Source: Deinococcus peraridilitoris DSM 19664
GTDB lineage: Bacteria > Deinococcota > Deinococci > Deinococcales > Deinococcaceae
Reading direction: 5' to 3'
DNA length: 64,000 bases
Assembly (NCBI RefSeq): GCF_000317835.1
Contig: NC_019789.1
Coordinates: 1 to 64,000, forward strand
The position numbers and the translations under genes were made by a program. Shown here piece after piece: positions 53,879-63,676 of the stretch. Each line of letters starts with the position of its first letter. Within the stretch, counting starts at the first letter, position 1. The notes beneath the pieces were generated by a model. It worked only from the letters and a program-made list of their open reading frames with translations. It was not told where the DNA came from and did not search any database.

Positions 53879-54892
53879 GTGAAGCATGACGAAGTAATCC
53901 GCACGGAACTGGAGACCGACCCGGGGTGCGGTCATGACCCATACGCCCGACCGAACCTCCAGACCAGTCCTGGCCCGCGTCCCGCTCCACACGAAGCACA
54001 CACGGCGCGCAAGCGAGGGGTGTTGCTGCGCGCATTGACCTTCGGCGCCACCGGAGGCCTCGCCGGCCTGTTGATCATGCGGAGCCTCAATCAGGAAGGG
54101 CCAGGCGCCAACCGCGTTTCCAGGCACTTCTCTGCCGCCGCGACAACGCTGGCATTCAGCATCCTGGCAGACAGCACTATGGAGCATTACCGCGGGGGGT
54201 TTCGCAACCGCGTGATGTACGTCGCGCCGACCGTATCCGCACTGACGCTCCTCGCCGGTATCGAGGGTCTCCGTGGCAAGAAGTCGGCGGCCCGCGCGCC
54301 GGTGTTCGCTTGCGCCATCGTCACCGGACTGGTCGGCGCGGGCTTTCACACCTTCAACGTCGTGAAGCGCGAAGGGGGCCTGAGCTGGCTGAACGCCTTT
54401 TACGGCGCGCCCATCGGCGCGCCGCTCGGCCTGACGTTTGCAGGGCTGGCTGGACTGGCCAGCAATGCCGTGGCCAGAAACAGCGGTCGACTTGACGGAC
54501 GCTTGGGCCGCCTCACGGCTGTCGGTGCGGCCGTCGGCCTGATGGGTACGGCGGCAGAAGCGGGATTACTGCACTTCCGCGGAGCGTTCCACGATCCTTT
54601 CATGTACCTGCCGGTGAGCATCCCACCCCTCGCTGCGTCCGCGTTGATGCTGTCCGCAATGCACCCCGCCCGGGCATCCGCCGCGCGGGTCTTGCTTCAA
54701 TCGACCGCCGTTCTGGGTTTTGCCGGAATGGGCTTTCACGCGTACGGCGTTCAGCGGAACATGGGCGGCTGGCGCAACTGGAGCCAGATGCTGCAAGGCC
54801 CCCCGGTGCCTGCGCCTCCGTCCTTCACGGGCATGGCGCTCGCCGGCCTCGCAGCCCTGTCTCTCCTGAAAGGAGATGAGCATGAACGGTGA
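53879..54892 (+). CDS. Multi-TM membrane protein
   Basis: 337 residues. A soluble start of about 45 residues is followed by about eight TM helices in two similar halves (ATGGLAGLLIM, FACAIVTGLVGAGFHTFNVV in the first; AAVGLMGTAAEAGLLHFRGA, AVLGFAGMGFHAYGVQRNMG in the second). The repeated G-GFH-(F/Y) motif suggests internal duplication. GTG start at 53879 with AAGGAGG. Function unknown; co-transcribed with the dehydrogenase pair. Confidence 0.72.
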   Translation: MKHDEVIRTELETDPGCGHDPYARPNLQTSPGPRPAPHEAHTARKRGVLLRALTFGATGGLAGLLIMRSLNQEGPGANRVSRHFSAAATTLAFSILADSTMEHYRGGFRNRVMYVAPTVSALTLLAGIEGLRGKKSAARAPVFACAIVTGLVGAGFHTFNVVKREGGLSWLNAFYGAPIGAPLGLTFAGLAGLASNAVARNSGRLDGRLGRLTAVGAAVGLMGTAAEAGLLHFRGAFHDPFMYLPVSIPPLAASALMLSAMHPARASAARVLLQSTAVLGFAGMGFHAYGVQRNMGGWRNWSQMLQGPPVPAPPSFTGMALAGLAALSLLKGDEHER

Positions 54893-55496
54893 GTTCACCA
54901 GTCCGTACGTGGGGTACAACGTGCTGGACAAGTGGAACAGCGTGTCATGGAACGATCAGACCCGCAAGGTGCTCTCGCAGCGACTCAACAGCGTTCCAAA
55001 GCGGCTTTACCTCACGAAGTACGAGTGGGTGACGCTTGAAGCCATCTGCGGACGCTTAATACCGCAACCCGACCGGCCGCAGCAACCCGTGCCGATTACC
55101 CCATGGATTGACCGGAAGTTGCACGAGGACGAGTGGGACGGGTACCGCCAGCCAGACATGCCACCTCCACGGGAAGCCTGGCGGTTGGGCCTGCGTGGCA
55201 TCAACGAGACCAGCCACGGCAGGCACGGAAAGGATTTCGTGTTCCTCTCGCCGGAGGAGCAGGACACGGTCCTGACCGAAGTGCAGCACGGCCATGTTCA
55301 AGGTGGCGCGTGGCAGGACCTGCCGGCCGAGGCGTTCTTCACCAGCGTGCTGGTGCGGACGGTAGTGACGATCTACTACGCGCACCCGGCCGCGTGGAGC
55401 GAGATCGGTTTCGGCGGTCCCGCCTCGCCACGAGGGTACGTGCGCCTCGGCGCGGACGAACGCGACCCATGGGAAGCGAAGGCGCGTCATGAGTGA
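54882..55496 (+). CDS. Gluconate 2-dehydrogenase subunit 3-like protein
   Basis: 204 residues. Pattern LTKYEWVTLEAICGRLIPQP, PITPWIDRKLHEDE and FFTSVLVRTVVTIYYAHPAA matches the small subunit of gluconate 2-dehydrogenase-type enzymes. A Tat signal, common in this subunit, is not seen. I chose ATG 54882, seven bases after AAAGGAG. It overlaps the membrane gene before it and the flavoprotein gene after it, implying one complex. Confidence 0.82.
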   Translation: MNGEFTSPYVGYNVLDKWNSVSWNDQTRKVLSQRLNSVPKRLYLTKYEWVTLEAICGRLIPQPDRPQQPVPITPWIDRKLHEDEWDGYRQPDMPPPREAWRLGLRGINETSHGRHGKDFVFLSPEEQDTVLTEVQHGHVQGGAWQDLPAEAFFTSVLVRTVVTIYYAHPAAWSEIGFGGPASPRGYVRLGADERDPWEAKARHE

Positions 55497-57117
55497 CTGT
55501 CCACGAGCGGTGAATGGCCAGGCGCCGGATGTGTTCCGCCGTGGCGCGTTCATTCCCATGCGCTCGTACGCTGAGGATGAAGAGGTTGATTTCGTGGTGG
55601 TCGGGACGGGCGCCGGTGGGGGGACGCTCGCGTGCAAGCTGGCCGAGGTGGGGTTCACGGTCGTGGCGTTCGACGCGGGACCGTACTGGCGGCCACTGGA
55701 GGAGTTCGCTTCGGATGAAGAATCTCAGCGTAAGCTCTTCTGGACGGACAAGCGCCTGACCAGCGGGAACGACCCGATCGAGTTGGGCAGCAACAACAGT
55801 GGCAAAAGCGTCGGGGGAAGCACCGTGCACTTCACGATGGTCTCGTTGCGCTGGCGACCTGAATGGTTCCAGTCACGCACGCGGCGCGGGTACGGTCATG
55901 ACTGGCCCTTGACGTACGAGCAGTTGGAGCCCTATTACCGTGAGGTGGAGGCCGCGCTGAAAATCAGCGGGCCGGTGCGGTACCCGTGGGGTCCGAAACG
56001 CGGAGCGTACCCGTACCGCCCACACGAGGTGAACGCGTCGGGTCTGGTGCTCGCCAGGGGTGCGAAAGCCATGGGCATCGCCTGGGCACCCACGCCGCTC
56101 GCGACACTGTCCGCCCCGCACGGGGAGGCGCACCCCTGCGTGTACCGCGGGTTCTGCAAGCACGGCTGCTCCACCAACGCCAAGCAGTCCGCCCTCGTCA
56201 CCTGGATTCCCCGGGCCGTTGAGGCCGGAGCGGAAATTCGTGACCTCGCGATGGTCGGGCGGATCGAGATGCAAGGCGGGCGCGCCACTGGAGTGCAGTA
56301 TCACCGCTCAGGGGAGTGGCGACACCAACGCGCCCGGAACGTGGTGCTGGCCGCGTACAGCATCGAGACGCCACGTCTGCTGCTGAACTCGGCCACGAGT
56401 GACTTCCCGGATGGACTGGCCAACAGCAGTGGCCTGGTCGGGAAGGGTTTGATGGTTCACAGCAACCACGCGGTGTGGGGTACCATGCCCGAGGAAATCC
56501 GCTGGTACAAAGGCCCTCCCGGCATGGCCGTCACCGAGCACTGGAACTACACCGATGAAGGCAAGGACTTCCCGGGAGGGTACTGCTTTCTCAGCCAGGG
56601 ACCTCTGCCAGTGGACTGGGCGCACAGCGTCACCGCGAATCGTGGTTTGTGGGGCATGGCGTTGCGTCAGGAGATGACGAAGTACAACCACATGGCGGGC
56701 CTGAAGATCGTCGGGGAAGTCGAGCCGCAGGACACGAACCGCGTGGAGGTGGTGGATGAGGTGGACCAGTACGGCCTGCGCATCCCGAAAGTCACGTTCT
56801 CGTATTCAGACAACGACCGCAAGCTCACACGGCACGCGGTGAATTTCATGCGGCAGACGCTTTCCGCCGCAGGTGGATCGAACGTGTGGAGCGAGGACGG
56901 CACCGCTCACCTGATGGGAGGCTGCCGGATGGGCTCATCACCAGCGAACAGCGTGGTGAACGCGGACGGTCGAACATGGGACATTCCGAATCTGTGGGTG
57001 TGTGACGGCGCGCTGTTCTCGACTGGTGGCGGGGTGAACCCGTCTCTGACCATTCAGGCGCTCGCGTGCCGGATGGGCGAAAGACTTCAGGAACTCGGAC
57101 GGCAAGGTGCGCTTTGA
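55489..57117 (+). CDS. GMC-type flavoprotein (gluconate dehydrogenase-like large subunit)
   Basis: 542 residues. FAD-binding VVGTGAGGGTLACKLAEVGF (about 37-56), GKSVGGSTVHFTM, FCKHGCSTNAKQS (a Cys pair typical of this subgroup), and C-terminal HLMGGCRMGSSPANSVVNAD, VCDGALFSTGGGVNPSLTIQ with the His/Asn active-site region. ATG at 55489 overlaps subunit 3 by 8 bases. No cytochrome subunit gene is present, so electrons must go to another carrier. Confidence 0.87.
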   Translation: MSDCPRAVNGQAPDVFRRGAFIPMRSYAEDEEVDFVVVGTGAGGGTLACKLAEVGFTVVAFDAGPYWRPLEEFASDEESQRKLFWTDKRLTSGNDPIELGSNNSGKSVGGSTVHFTMVSLRWRPEWFQSRTRRGYGHDWPLTYEQLEPYYREVEAALKISGPVRYPWGPKRGAYPYRPHEVNASGLVLARGAKAMGIAWAPTPLATLSAPHGEAHPCVYRGFCKHGCSTNAKQSALVTWIPRAVEAGAEIRDLAMVGRIEMQGGRATGVQYHRSGEWRHQRARNVVLAAYSIETPRLLLNSATSDFPDGLANSSGLVGKGLMVHSNHAVWGTMPEEIRWYKGPPGMAVTEHWNYTDEGKDFPGGYCFLSQGPLPVDWAHSVTANRGLWGMALRQEMTKYNHMAGLKIVGEVEPQDTNRVEVVDEVDQYGLRIPKVTFSYSDNDRKLTRHAVNFMRQTLSAAGGSNVWSEDGTAHLMGGCRMGSSPANSVVNADGRTWDIPNLWVCDGALFSTGGGVNPSLTIQALACRMGERLQELGRQGAL

Positions 57118-57147
57118 GCGCAGCTGAGGAAAGGACAAGGGATACGG

Positions 57148-57648
57148 ATGATCAAGGAGCGTAACGTGCTGGTCGAAGCGGCCCTGGGTGCGCTCGCCGG
57201 CGCAGCGGCGGCGTGGGTGATGGGGAAAGTCACGTCCTATTTGTATGAGCACGAAGACCAGCAGGCCCGTGAGCGGGAAGACGCAGCACGGGATGGAAAG
57301 ATGGCGTACGGCGTCGCAGCAGAAAAAGTCGCGGAACTGACGGGCCGGGAACTCGACGAAGATCAGCGGCAGCAGTACGGCTCCGCGATTCACTGGGCGC
57401 TCAGCCTGGGAGCCGGCGCGGCGTACGGGGTGATGCGTGACGCCGTTCCGCTGGCCGGCTGGTCGAAAGGACTGCTGTTCGGCGCGGTGTTCTGGCTTTC
57501 GGTGGACGAGGTGGGAAGCGCTGCGCTTGGACTGACCAAGCCACCGCAGGCGTTTCCCTGGCAGGCGCACGCGCGCGGACTGGCAGGGCACCTGGTCTTC
57601 GGTATCGCGACGGAAGCCTGCTTCCAGCTCTTCGACGCTCATGAATAA
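57148..57648 (+). CDS. DUF1440 (YagU-like) membrane protein
   Basis: 166 residues. NVLVEAALGALAGAAAAWVM, a charged loop (YEHEDQQAREREDAARDGK), QYGSAIHWALSLGAGAAYGV, GLLFGAVFWLSVDEVGSAAL and GLAGHLVFGIATEACFQLF. A second clear family member besides 40846. GGATACGG is a weak ribosome site. Function unknown. Confidence 0.8.
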   Translation: MIKERNVLVEAALGALAGAAAAWVMGKVTSYLYEHEDQQAREREDAARDGKMAYGVAAEKVAELTGRELDEDQRQQYGSAIHWALSLGAGAAYGVMRDAVPLAGWSKGLLFGAVFWLSVDEVGSAALGLTKPPQAFPWQAHARGLAGHLVFGIATEACFQLFDAHE

Positions 57649-57666
57649 GGAACGGGGTGGTGGCTC

Positions 57667-58074
57667 GTGAGCAGCGGTATGAGCCGAGAAGGCCAGGTGA
57701 GGAACGAAGTGCAGAAAGGCAGCAGTCAGGCGCCCCCGAGGGTGGTGCGGCTGGACGCTCCTCGCCTTCCCAAGGGCCTGCTGGCGTTGAGTGCCTGCAC
57801 CATCGAGCACGCGGCGCCCCTTCTGAACTGGCTGTTTCGTCGGGTGTACGACCGCGCGGGCGCTGAGCTGGGAGTGATCGGTGAAGTGTACCTGCACGCT
57901 GGTTCGTGGCGGATTCAGTGGCTGGAAGTCGTGGGGCGCTGTGCTGCAGGGGCCTGCGGTGAAACCTTTCTGATTCCCGTGGGTTGGGTGCAAGAAGAAC
58001 ATGGCCGTAATGTGATTCTGCGCGTGGAGCGTCGTGAGTTGAGCGCTCAGAAGCCGCAGGACAACGCCTCATGA
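57667..58074 (+). CDS. Hypothetical soluble protein
   Basis: 135 residues (GTG start MSSGMSREGQVRNEVQKGSS). The middle is compact (LPKGLLALSACTIEHAAPLL, GELYLHAGSWRIQW-like GEVYLHAGSWRIQWLEVVGR) with two close Cys (RCAAGACGETF). No family recognised. It lies between the DUF1440 gene and the glycosidase gene in the same direction. Confidence 0.5.
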   Translation: MSSGMSREGQVRNEVQKGSSQAPPRVVRLDAPRLPKGLLALSACTIEHAAPLLNWLFRRVYDRAGAELGVIGEVYLHAGSWRIQWLEVVGRCAAGACGETFLIPVGWVQEEHGRNVILRVERRELSAQKPQDNAS

Positions 58075-58132
58075 ACGGGAGACGCCAGCACCGTCTTGTG
58101 CTGTCGCAAGCCCTCCGGGCGGGTGCGTCTGA

Positions 58133-59413
58133 ATGAACTACTTCATGTTCGCGACCGGAATCGAGAATTCCTACCCGACCATCCAGGGTGGCAGAGTGCG
58201 CATGGATGAGATGGAGAGATGCCGTCATTACGAGTTGTGGCGTCGGGATTTCGAGCTTGTGCAGGAACTCGGCATCGACTTCCTGCGCTACGGGCCGCCG
58301 ATCCATCACACCTGGCTTGGACCGGACCGGTACGACTGGAGTTTCGCTGACGAGACGTTCAGTGACCTTCGGCGGCGCCGAATCACACCCATCGTGGATT
58401 TGTGCCATTTTGGCGTCCCTGACTGGTTGGGCAACTTCCAGAATCCGGATTTCCCGGAGCAGTACGCGCGGGCCTTCGCGCTTCGTTACCCGTGGGTGCA
58501 GCTGTTCACGCCCGTCAATGAGATGTACATCTGCGCGTTGTTCAGCGCCAAGTACGGCTGGTGGAATGAGCAGCTCAGCAGTGATGCCGCGTTCGTCACG
58601 GCCCTCAAGTTCATCGTGAAGGCGAACGTCCTGGCGATGCGTGAAATCCTGACGGTACGACCGGATGCCATCTTCATTCAAAGTGAGTCGAGCGAGTACT
58701 TTCACGCGCAAAACCCGGCCGCGATCGGTCCGGCGGAATTCATGAACGCCGTGCGCTTCCTTTCACTCGACCTGAATTACGGGTACCGGGTGTGTAGCGA
58801 CATGTACGAGTACCTGCTCGATCATGGCATGACGCGTGCGGAATACCACTTTTTCCTGGAGCAGAACCTCAAGCATCACTGCATTCTGGGCAACGACTAT
58901 TACGCCACCAACGAACACCTGGTACGCCCGGACGGTCACACCGAGTGGGCAGGTGAGATTTACGGGTATTCGGTCATCACCAGTCAGTACTGCGCGCGCT
59001 ACCGCCTGCCGGTCATGCACACCGAAACGAACCTGCTGCAAGGACCGCTGGGCACGGAAGCAGTCACCTGGCTGCACAAACAGTGGGCGAACGTGTTGCG
59101 CGTTCGTAATGACGGCTTGCCCATCGTGGGCTTCACGTGGTACTCGCTGACCGACCAGGTGGATTGGGACACGGCGCTGCGTGAGAATAACGGGCAGGTG
59201 AATGCGCTGGGTCTGTTTGATCTTGACCGCAACATCCGCCCGGTCGGTCAGGCCTATCAGCAACTCATCGCAGAGTGGAAGGAGGTGCTGCCCACCCAGA
59301 GCGTGGTGCTGGCGTTGCCGGTCGGTCCACCCTGGCAGCAGCAGGAAGGCAGGCTCAGCGACGTGAAGGACAGTGCAGGTGAACGTGAGCGCCGCTGTAT
59401 CAAGGCAGGTTGA
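58133..59413 (+). CDS. GH1-like glycosidase
   Basis: 426 residues of a TIM-barrel glycosidase. The acid/base Glu130 is in TPVNEMYI and the nucleophile Glu298 in MHTETNLLQG. WYSLTDQVDWDTALRENNGQ is the C-terminal loop of GH1/clan A enzymes. FATGIENSYPTI is the start motif. It is cytoplasmic. The last 25 residues (SDVKDSAGERERRCIKAG) overlap the HTH fragment and look like read-through of a damaged end. The sugar specificity is unknown. Confidence 0.82.
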   Translation: MNYFMFATGIENSYPTIQGGRVRMDEMERCRHYELWRRDFELVQELGIDFLRYGPPIHHTWLGPDRYDWSFADETFSDLRRRRITPIVDLCHFGVPDWLGNFQNPDFPEQYARAFALRYPWVQLFTPVNEMYICALFSAKYGWWNEQLSSDAAFVTALKFIVKANVLAMREILTVRPDAIFIQSESSEYFHAQNPAAIGPAEFMNAVRFLSLDLNYGYRVCSDMYEYLLDHGMTRAEYHFFLEQNLKHHCILGNDYYATNEHLVRPDGHTEWAGEIYGYSVITSQYCARYRLPVMHTETNLLQGPLGTEAVTWLHKQWANVLRVRNDGLPIVGFTWYSLTDQVDWDTALRENNGQVNALGLFDLDRNIRPVGQAYQQLIAEWKEVLPTQSVVLALPVGPPWQQQEGRLSDVKDSAGERERRCIKAG

Positions 59414-59642
59414 CCGCAGCCTGGAGCGGCTGGAACTCGACGTGAACCAGGCCGACCTTACCAGTCTCGCCCGCATGATCCGCCGGATGACCACAGAGAC
59501 CATCAGCCGCTTGAGAAAACAGGGTCTCCTGCGCGGTTCCCGCGGAAAGAACCAGGTGGCTGTCGCAGGCCTGGAACGCCTGGTGCATGGTGAGCGACGC
59601 ACACCCCATAAAGCAGGCGCGGGCTCCAGCCTGCCAACCTGA
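59373..59642 (+). pseudogene. Crp/Fnr winged-HTH fragment
   Basis: Reads LDVNQADLTSLARMIRRMTT, ETISRLRKQGLLRGSRGKNQ and VAGLERLVHG, which aligns residue by residue with the C-terminal HTH of the Crp/Fnr gene at 45314-46099 (LGVSQADIAGLANTTRVTTT, and so on). The sensor half is absent, and the frame starts with unrelated residues overlapping the glycosidase gene. A truncated duplicate, perhaps an orphan DNA-binding protein. Confidence 0.6.
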
Positions 59643-59811
59643 AAGGCACCGGACGCCTCGCTCATCCTGGCGCGACACCGGTGAGGAGTGGTCCTCAGCC
59701 CCATCCACTTGACCCTTTCGTGCTCTGCCTGCGTCACCCTGACCACCAAAGTGGACTTCAGATACCCGCGCGAGTGCATCTCCAGGAGCGGTCAGGTAAA
59801 CGCAGGTCGTT

Positions 59812-60579
59812 TCACGCGCGCTTCAGGGGCAGCGGCCGTAACCGCACCCAGAAGCGCCGGCCGAACGGAGAGCGGATGGGGACGCCGATCGCCTCTTTGT
59901 ACACCTGCGGTGGTATTCCCAGGTCCGCCAGGAACAGCACGCCCGTCGGAACGACAGCCAGCCCGGTTTTCGGTAAGGCCAGGGTGAGGGTCACGGCAGG
60001 ACGAATCACTGCTCCTGGAGTGGTGCCAGTCGTGGCGTTCGCTCCTGATGGAAGGTCGAGTGACACCGTGGGCGCATCACAGGCATTCGCCCAGTCGATC
60101 ATCGTCTCCACGACACCTCGCGGTGAAGTCGTCAGGCCATAACCGATCAAGGCATCCAGGATCAGCGTCGGCTGCAGGGCAGCAAGGTCAGGGGCTCGCA
60201 CTTCGCGTCCCGAGGTGCGCGCAAACATTTAATGTTGCCGGTGTGCCGCACCCGTCAGCCTGGCAGGATCGGCGATGCACAGCAGGACCTCCCGCACCCG
60301 GACGGTCAGGTGGCGTGCTGCGCAAATGCCTCCTCCGCCGTTCCCGCCACCGCCTGCCAGCACCAGCACGGAAGCGTCAGCGAAACGGTCACCCAGTTCT
60401 CCCAGCGTCACCTCTGCCAGTGAACGGCCCGCGTTTTCCATCATCTGCAGGAGCGAGGGGCTTTGCTCCTGCAGGGTGACACGGTCCACCTCACGCATCT
60501 GCTCAGCCGTGACGGCCGGTACCGGTACGCGCTCCTCCGTTTCGAATGGCCAGACGAGCGCGTGATCCGGCTCAGTCAT
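59812..60579 (-). pseudogene. NAD(P)H-hydrate epimerase (NnrE/YjeF-N) with in-frame stop
   Basis: The minus frame starts VPAVTAEQMREVDRVTLQEQ, ending the first half with VLVLAGGGGNGGGGICAARH and GAAHRQH. A TAA at 60231-60229 stops it, and the same frame resumes MFARTSGREV, LILDALIGYGLTTSPRG, TVSLDLPSGANATTGTTPGA and LPKTGL. All epimerase landmarks are present, split only by this codon (for example Leu TTA changed to TAA). There is no kinase domain. It would repair hydrated NAD(P)H if read through. Confidence 0.75.
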
Positions 60580-60705
60580 CCGCAGCGACCAACAGGGTGT
60601 TGCGTCTTTCCGGGAGAAGCGCCCTGAGGTCTCAGGCCATGACAGCCCTCACGCGACACCACTTCACGACCAGCTTCACCACAACCTTGCAACGCGCGTC
60701 GCACG

Positions 60706-61002
60706 TTATACCGGGTAGTGCAGCAAGGTCGCCCCTTTCGGGGGAAAGTGAGGAATGTCCGCGGCAGTCTGAGCGCCCGCTTCGGACGGCAGGGCAGCCT
60801 GGAGTGCGTCCTCATCGCTGAAGTCAATTTCAGCAATCAGGAAATAAGGCGCCGGGGCAGGTCCGACCGGGCTGACCTGCCCGTAGCTGACTCCGAGGAT
60901 GCCCGGCATCTTCGCGGCCAGTGGAAGGTGTTGTTTCTGGTCGTCATCCATGAATGCAGCGGGATCATCCGGGTGGGGGTACATTACGATCAGTCTTTGC
61001 AT
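60706..61002 (-). CDS. EthD-family small protein
   Basis: 98 residues. LIVMYPHPDDPAAFMDDDQK, the YFLIAEIDFSDEDALQAALP strand-helix and the C-terminal FPPKGATLLHYPV are typical of EthD/ferredoxin-like monooxygenase-helper proteins. GAGGAGGAG sits before the ATG at 61002. It is adjacent to, but separated by 127 bases from, the broken nnrE. Confidence 0.85.
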   Translation of the reverse strand: MQRLIVMYPHPDDPAAFMDDDQKQHLPLAAKMPGILGVSYGQVSPVGPAPAPYFLIAEIDFSDEDALQAALPSEAGAQTAADIPHFPPKGATLLHYPV

Positions 61003-61877
61003 CACTCCTCCTCTGTCTCTGCTCAGATTCTCCTCCTGCGCGGCAGGCTCGTGGCCGGCAGGAAGCGGAGCGTGTCAGCTTGCTGGCGGAGCTCTTCGGG
61101 CTCCCCTAGTGGAAGCCTTAGTTGTGGTTGTATCTCACACCCAGCGAACCTGGTGTCGTACAGAGAACACACCAGCCACAAAGAACCCCTGGGCCTGGAG
61201 GTCACAAAGACACGCGGTGGGGCTGCCCTCGCGCACACCTCGCGAGGTGTGCGGGACAGATCCCGCTGTAGGTGCACAGTATTGCTGCACCGGCGCCATG
61301 GAGGGTTGTCGGGTGTCCGCTCGGTATGGCGAGTCCGTCTGCTACCCGGAATTGTGCGGTGGCACGGTGGACGCTACGGTGCAGCGGGGGTCCGTGTTTC
61401 CGATCGTGTCGTCACCCCCTCAAGCCCAGGCAGTCCTTGCCGGAGTGAGTGCGGCGGCACTGGCCCCGATCGGAGCACGGAAAGCCTGGCGGCTGAAGCC
61501 CGGACGCATCCCTGCTTGTCGTCGTCACCGAAGTGCTCGTCAACTTCGCTCGTGATGCTGGCAGTCATGAGCAACGCAGCATCGGGTCATGCGGCGGCGT
61601 CACGCGACCGGTCAAGTCACCCAGCAGGCTCGGGAGGTGGCCTCGCGTCCGTTGCTTTGACGCGGAAGCCCGCAAGACCAGCCTCAGCCCATCGCGGGCC
61701 AAGCGTCGTTCCGCGGACCGGGCTGCCAGGTTCATGTGACCTTGCATGATGAGTTCAGGTGCGTGACGTCAGCGGAGGTACCAGTCTGCCTGAACTTCAA
61801 GGATTTGCCCTTGCTGAGCTCGCCGTAGCGGGATGCTGGAGTGGGGCCTGTGCTCCGTGAAGGCCAGACGCGCTTTT
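61003..61877. other. Long gap without a recognised gene
   Basis: About 875 bases. Frames on both strands are Arg/Ser/Pro-rich and unlike known proteins. It contains a perfect 22-bp palindrome (61232-61253). It probably holds the decayed upstream region of the EthD gene and the end of the GH15 gene. Confidence 0.4.
61232..61253. repeat. Perfect 22-bp palindrome
   Basis: CGCACACCTC-GC-GAGGTGTGCG. The spacer is only two bases, so it suits a protein-binding operator better than a terminator loop. Confidence 0.5.
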
Positions 61878-63676
61878 TCATGTCGGCTGCTTATGATCAT
61901 CCTGTTCTTGCTGCAGGGCGGCACGCAAGTCGATTGCCGCGCCGATCAACGCGGCGTGCACGAAGGTCTGCGGGTAGTTTCCGAGCGGCTCACACGACGT
62001 CGGGTCTGCCTCTTCGGCAAGCAGACCCAGGTCGCTGGCGTAACGCAGTGCAGCGTCCATGATCTCCTGGGCTTTGCCCACATCACGCATCACCCAGTAC
62101 TGCGCAACCCAGAACGTTCCCGCCAGGAAAGCGCCTTCCCTGCGTGCCTGCTCGCCGTTCAGATGACGCCAGTACAGATGGCCCTGACAGGAGTCACGCT
62201 CCAGGACCTGCATCGTCACGAGCAACTCCGGAGCGTCCGGCTCGCAGTACCCCCAAACGGGAAACAAGGCTGCCGTCACGTCCACGCCCTCGCTTCCCGC
62301 CATGTACGCGTACGCTCCTTCACGGGTCAAGCCATGCTTGCGCACCCAGGCGCGGATCTCACCCGCCGCGCCCAGCGAGCCGTCACGCTGCTCCGCGGTG
62401 TTCGAGTACTCGCTGAGGTACTCCAGCGCGCAAGCTGCCAGGACTTTCCCGGCCACGTACGGCTGCTTGCTTCGTTCTTCCCAAATGCCGTAATCATCCT
62501 CCTGCCAGTGCCGGCTGAGGAAATCTGCGAGGCGCTCCACCACCGGCCAATGCTCCCGTGTGCCGAAGCGCTGGTAGATCAGTTTCGCTGCGAGCAGCAC
62601 GTTGCCGTACGCGTCAAGCTGCAGCTGACCACGCGCGCCATTTCCAATCCGCACCGGGCGGCTGTTCAGGAAGCCTGCCAGGTCGAGCTCCTCTTCTACG
62701 GGAGGATCCTGCCCGTCCAGAGACAAAAACGGCACGAGGGGCAAGCCATTCTCGCGGGGCGCGTACCCGCAGATGAAATTCAGGAACGCGCGTCCTTCCG
62801 TGCCTTCTCCACCAACGCGCGTCAAGGCGCCGACCACCATCGCTGCGTCCCGCAGCCACACGTACCGGTAATCCCAGTTGAGCGTCCCGCCCGGCACTTC
62901 GGGAAGGCTGGTGGCGGCGCGGCAATCGTGCCACCACTGTCATGGTGCGTGAGCATCCGCAGTGCCCGCAGGGACGCGCGCACTGCTTCTTCGTACGGGC
63001 CATGATACGTGGCGTGCGTCGTCACGCCCTCCCAAGCTTCGAGGGTGTGGGCCTTCCACCGGCTCACCAGCTCCCAATCGACGTGCTCCAACCGCTGGTC
63101 ACTCAAAAATGCCCAAGCCGGTTCATCCTGGGGCACGCAGAGCACGACCGCTTGACCTTCAAGCTGCAGCGGATGCGAGGCGTACAGCCAGACACACGCG
63201 TCCACCCGCACGGCGTTTCCTTCCCGCATCAGCACCGCGCTGCGCCGTGCGTAATCGGGAGCGGCGTGCAAGAGCAGCTGGTAGGGACGGGGAGCTCGAG
63301 AGAACACGCGGCACAGGCCACGTGGAATCCCCTCACCGAATGGCAGGAAGTCCGTGATGACCAACTCATCGTCGCTCACTTGCAGGCGAGACTCGAGGAT
63401 GGCGCTGTCCGACAGGTACCGGCGTCCGGCGGGCACGCTGTGCGGCAAATCAATGCGCCATGAGCCGCCGCGCTGCTCATCCAGCAATCGCGCGAAGAGT
63501 GACGGTGCATCAAAACGCGCCGGGCAATACCAGACGATTTCACCCAAAGGCGTGACGAGCGCGCTGGTGCGGCGGTCGCTGAGCAGACCCAGGTCACGAA
63601 TCTGAAGGTCTGGCAGCGCGCCCTGAAGCTCGCCTTCGCGTGACCTGATCATGTTCGTTGCTGGCTGGTTGTTCAT
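61878..63676 (-). pseudogene. GH15 glucoamylase/trehalase-like protein, frameshifted
   Basis: Two minus frames form one protein of about 600 residues. The first (63676 to about 62910) has the N-terminal domain: IRDLGLLSDRRTSALVTPLG, EIVWYCPARFDAPSLFARLL. The second (about 62905 to 61878) has the (alpha/alpha)6 barrel: GGTLNWDYRYVWLRDAAMVV, QLQLDAYGNVLLAAKLIYQR, YGIWEERSKQPYVAGKVLAA, EPLGNYPQTFVHAALI. The catalytic Glu positions (WEER region and the C-terminal NYPQ region) are present. One extra base near 62905-62915 breaks the frame. ATG at 63676. Confidence 0.8.
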
